Part shown: positions 63,753 through 64,000 of the stretch, piece by piece
How positions within the stretch are numbered: the stretch's first letter is position 1
Layout: the number at the start of each line of letters is the position of its first letter
Source: Tribonema minus
Lineage: Eukaryota > Sar > Xanthophyceae > Tribonematales > Tribonemataceae
Assembly (NCBI GenBank): GCA_017506865.1
Contig: JAFCMP010000551.1
Span: 540,100 to 604,099 of the forward strand
Length of the DNA: 64,000 nt
Direction: 5' to 3'
Notes under the pieces: generated by a model
Database searches by the model: none
Told to the model about the DNA's origin: nothing
The model's input: the letters and a program-made list of their open reading frames with translations, nothing else
Translations under genes and position numbers: made by a program

Positions 63753-64000
63753 CCACCACTGCGCACCAGCACACAAGGCTCTGCGACAACAATGTTCAGC
63801 AGCAGCAGTGCTCTGTTCTGGACAGGCAGCACTCGTTTTCAACAGCCACTGTGTCCTGAAGTGCAATGGACCGGCTCACCAACACAACGCACATGGCTGC
63901 AAGGCTCACACAAGGAGGGCGCTCTTGCCCCAATAGTGGCGTTGATGACGCCTTTGTGCCGTTGATCCAGGGATCTGCAGCAAGCATATGACAAGGTCCC
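63753..64000. other. No recognisable gene
   Basis: The sequence departs from the dispersed repeat here and runs to the window edge with no motif. Confidence 0.3.

Noticed and set aside
1..64000. CRISPR array, tRNA or rRNA genes
   Set aside because: No regular repeat-spacer pattern, no clear tRNA A/B boxes with a foldable cloverleaf, and no rRNA-like sequence were seen.

Overview
This window reads as a transposon-dense, gene-poor stretch of a eukaryotic nuclear genome. The evidence is GT-AG-like exon structure in one transposase gene, interstitial TTAGGG/CCCTAA tracts, poly-alanine coding repeats built from GCTGCC/GCCGCT, and a mix of Ty3/Gypsy, DIRS, R2-like non-LTR, Mutator, Harbinger, hAT and TA-flanked elements. 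Together these suggest an alga (green alga or another microalga), but no host gene lets me name a lineage. I recognise no rRNA, tRNA, CRISPR array or bacterial operon.

Layout. 1-3.4 kb: degenerate tandem repeats and telomere-like tracts. 3.4-4.6 kb and 9.7-10.4 kb: minus-strand Gypsy integrase remnants (core/GPY, and H2C2 finger). 5.2-5.9 kb: 324-bp tandem duplication. 6.4-9.5 kb: plus-strand DIRS-type element (RT, RNase H, tyrosine recombinase). 10.5-12.1 kb: CGAGTAC repeats and an inverted duplication. 12.29-17.41 kb: a minus-strand non-LTR element with one intact 1670-aa ORF (zinc fingers, RT, alanine-rich domain, restriction-like endonuclease), abutting a Gypsy RT. 17.4-21.9 kb: minus-strand Gypsy remnant with the order gag, cytosine-C5 DNA methyltransferase, protease, RT. 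22-30.7 kb: little recognisable. 30.8 kb: Gypsy RT scrap. 31.4-31.9 kb: 212-217-bp tandem repeat.

33.1-36.1 kb: a second minus-strand Gypsy remnant, also carrying a methyltransferase but of clearly different sequence. 36.69-37.21 kb: TA-flanked MITE. 37.2-40.7 kb: plus-strand Gypsy remnant split by a 560-bp TA-flanked insert. 40.7-43.0 kb: Ser/Ala-rich, partly coiled-coil reading frames. 45.0-45.7 kb: ~181-bp tandem repeat. 45.91-50.28 kb: Harbinger element (broken transposase plus convergent Myb/SANT-like gene) containing a 588-bp hAT MITE with an 8-bp target duplication. 51.3-63.75 kb: a nest in which a dispersed repeat holds a 5'-truncated non-LTR copy (9-bp target duplication), which itself holds a 430-bp MITE and a 9136-bp Mutator-like element (long TIRs, 10-bp target duplication, spliced FAR1/DDE/SWIM transposase gene).

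The most interesting signal is that two divergent Gypsy lineages in one window each have a DNA methyltransferase domain upstream of protease/RT. One copy seems to have lost the catalytic cysteine; the other keeps a Cys in an unusual motif IV. Methyltransferase capture by retrotransposons has been reported in some algae and protists, so the principle is known, but these lineages and domain orders deserve attention. A second point of interest is how exactly the nesting can be reconstructed from target-site duplications and empty-site paralogues.
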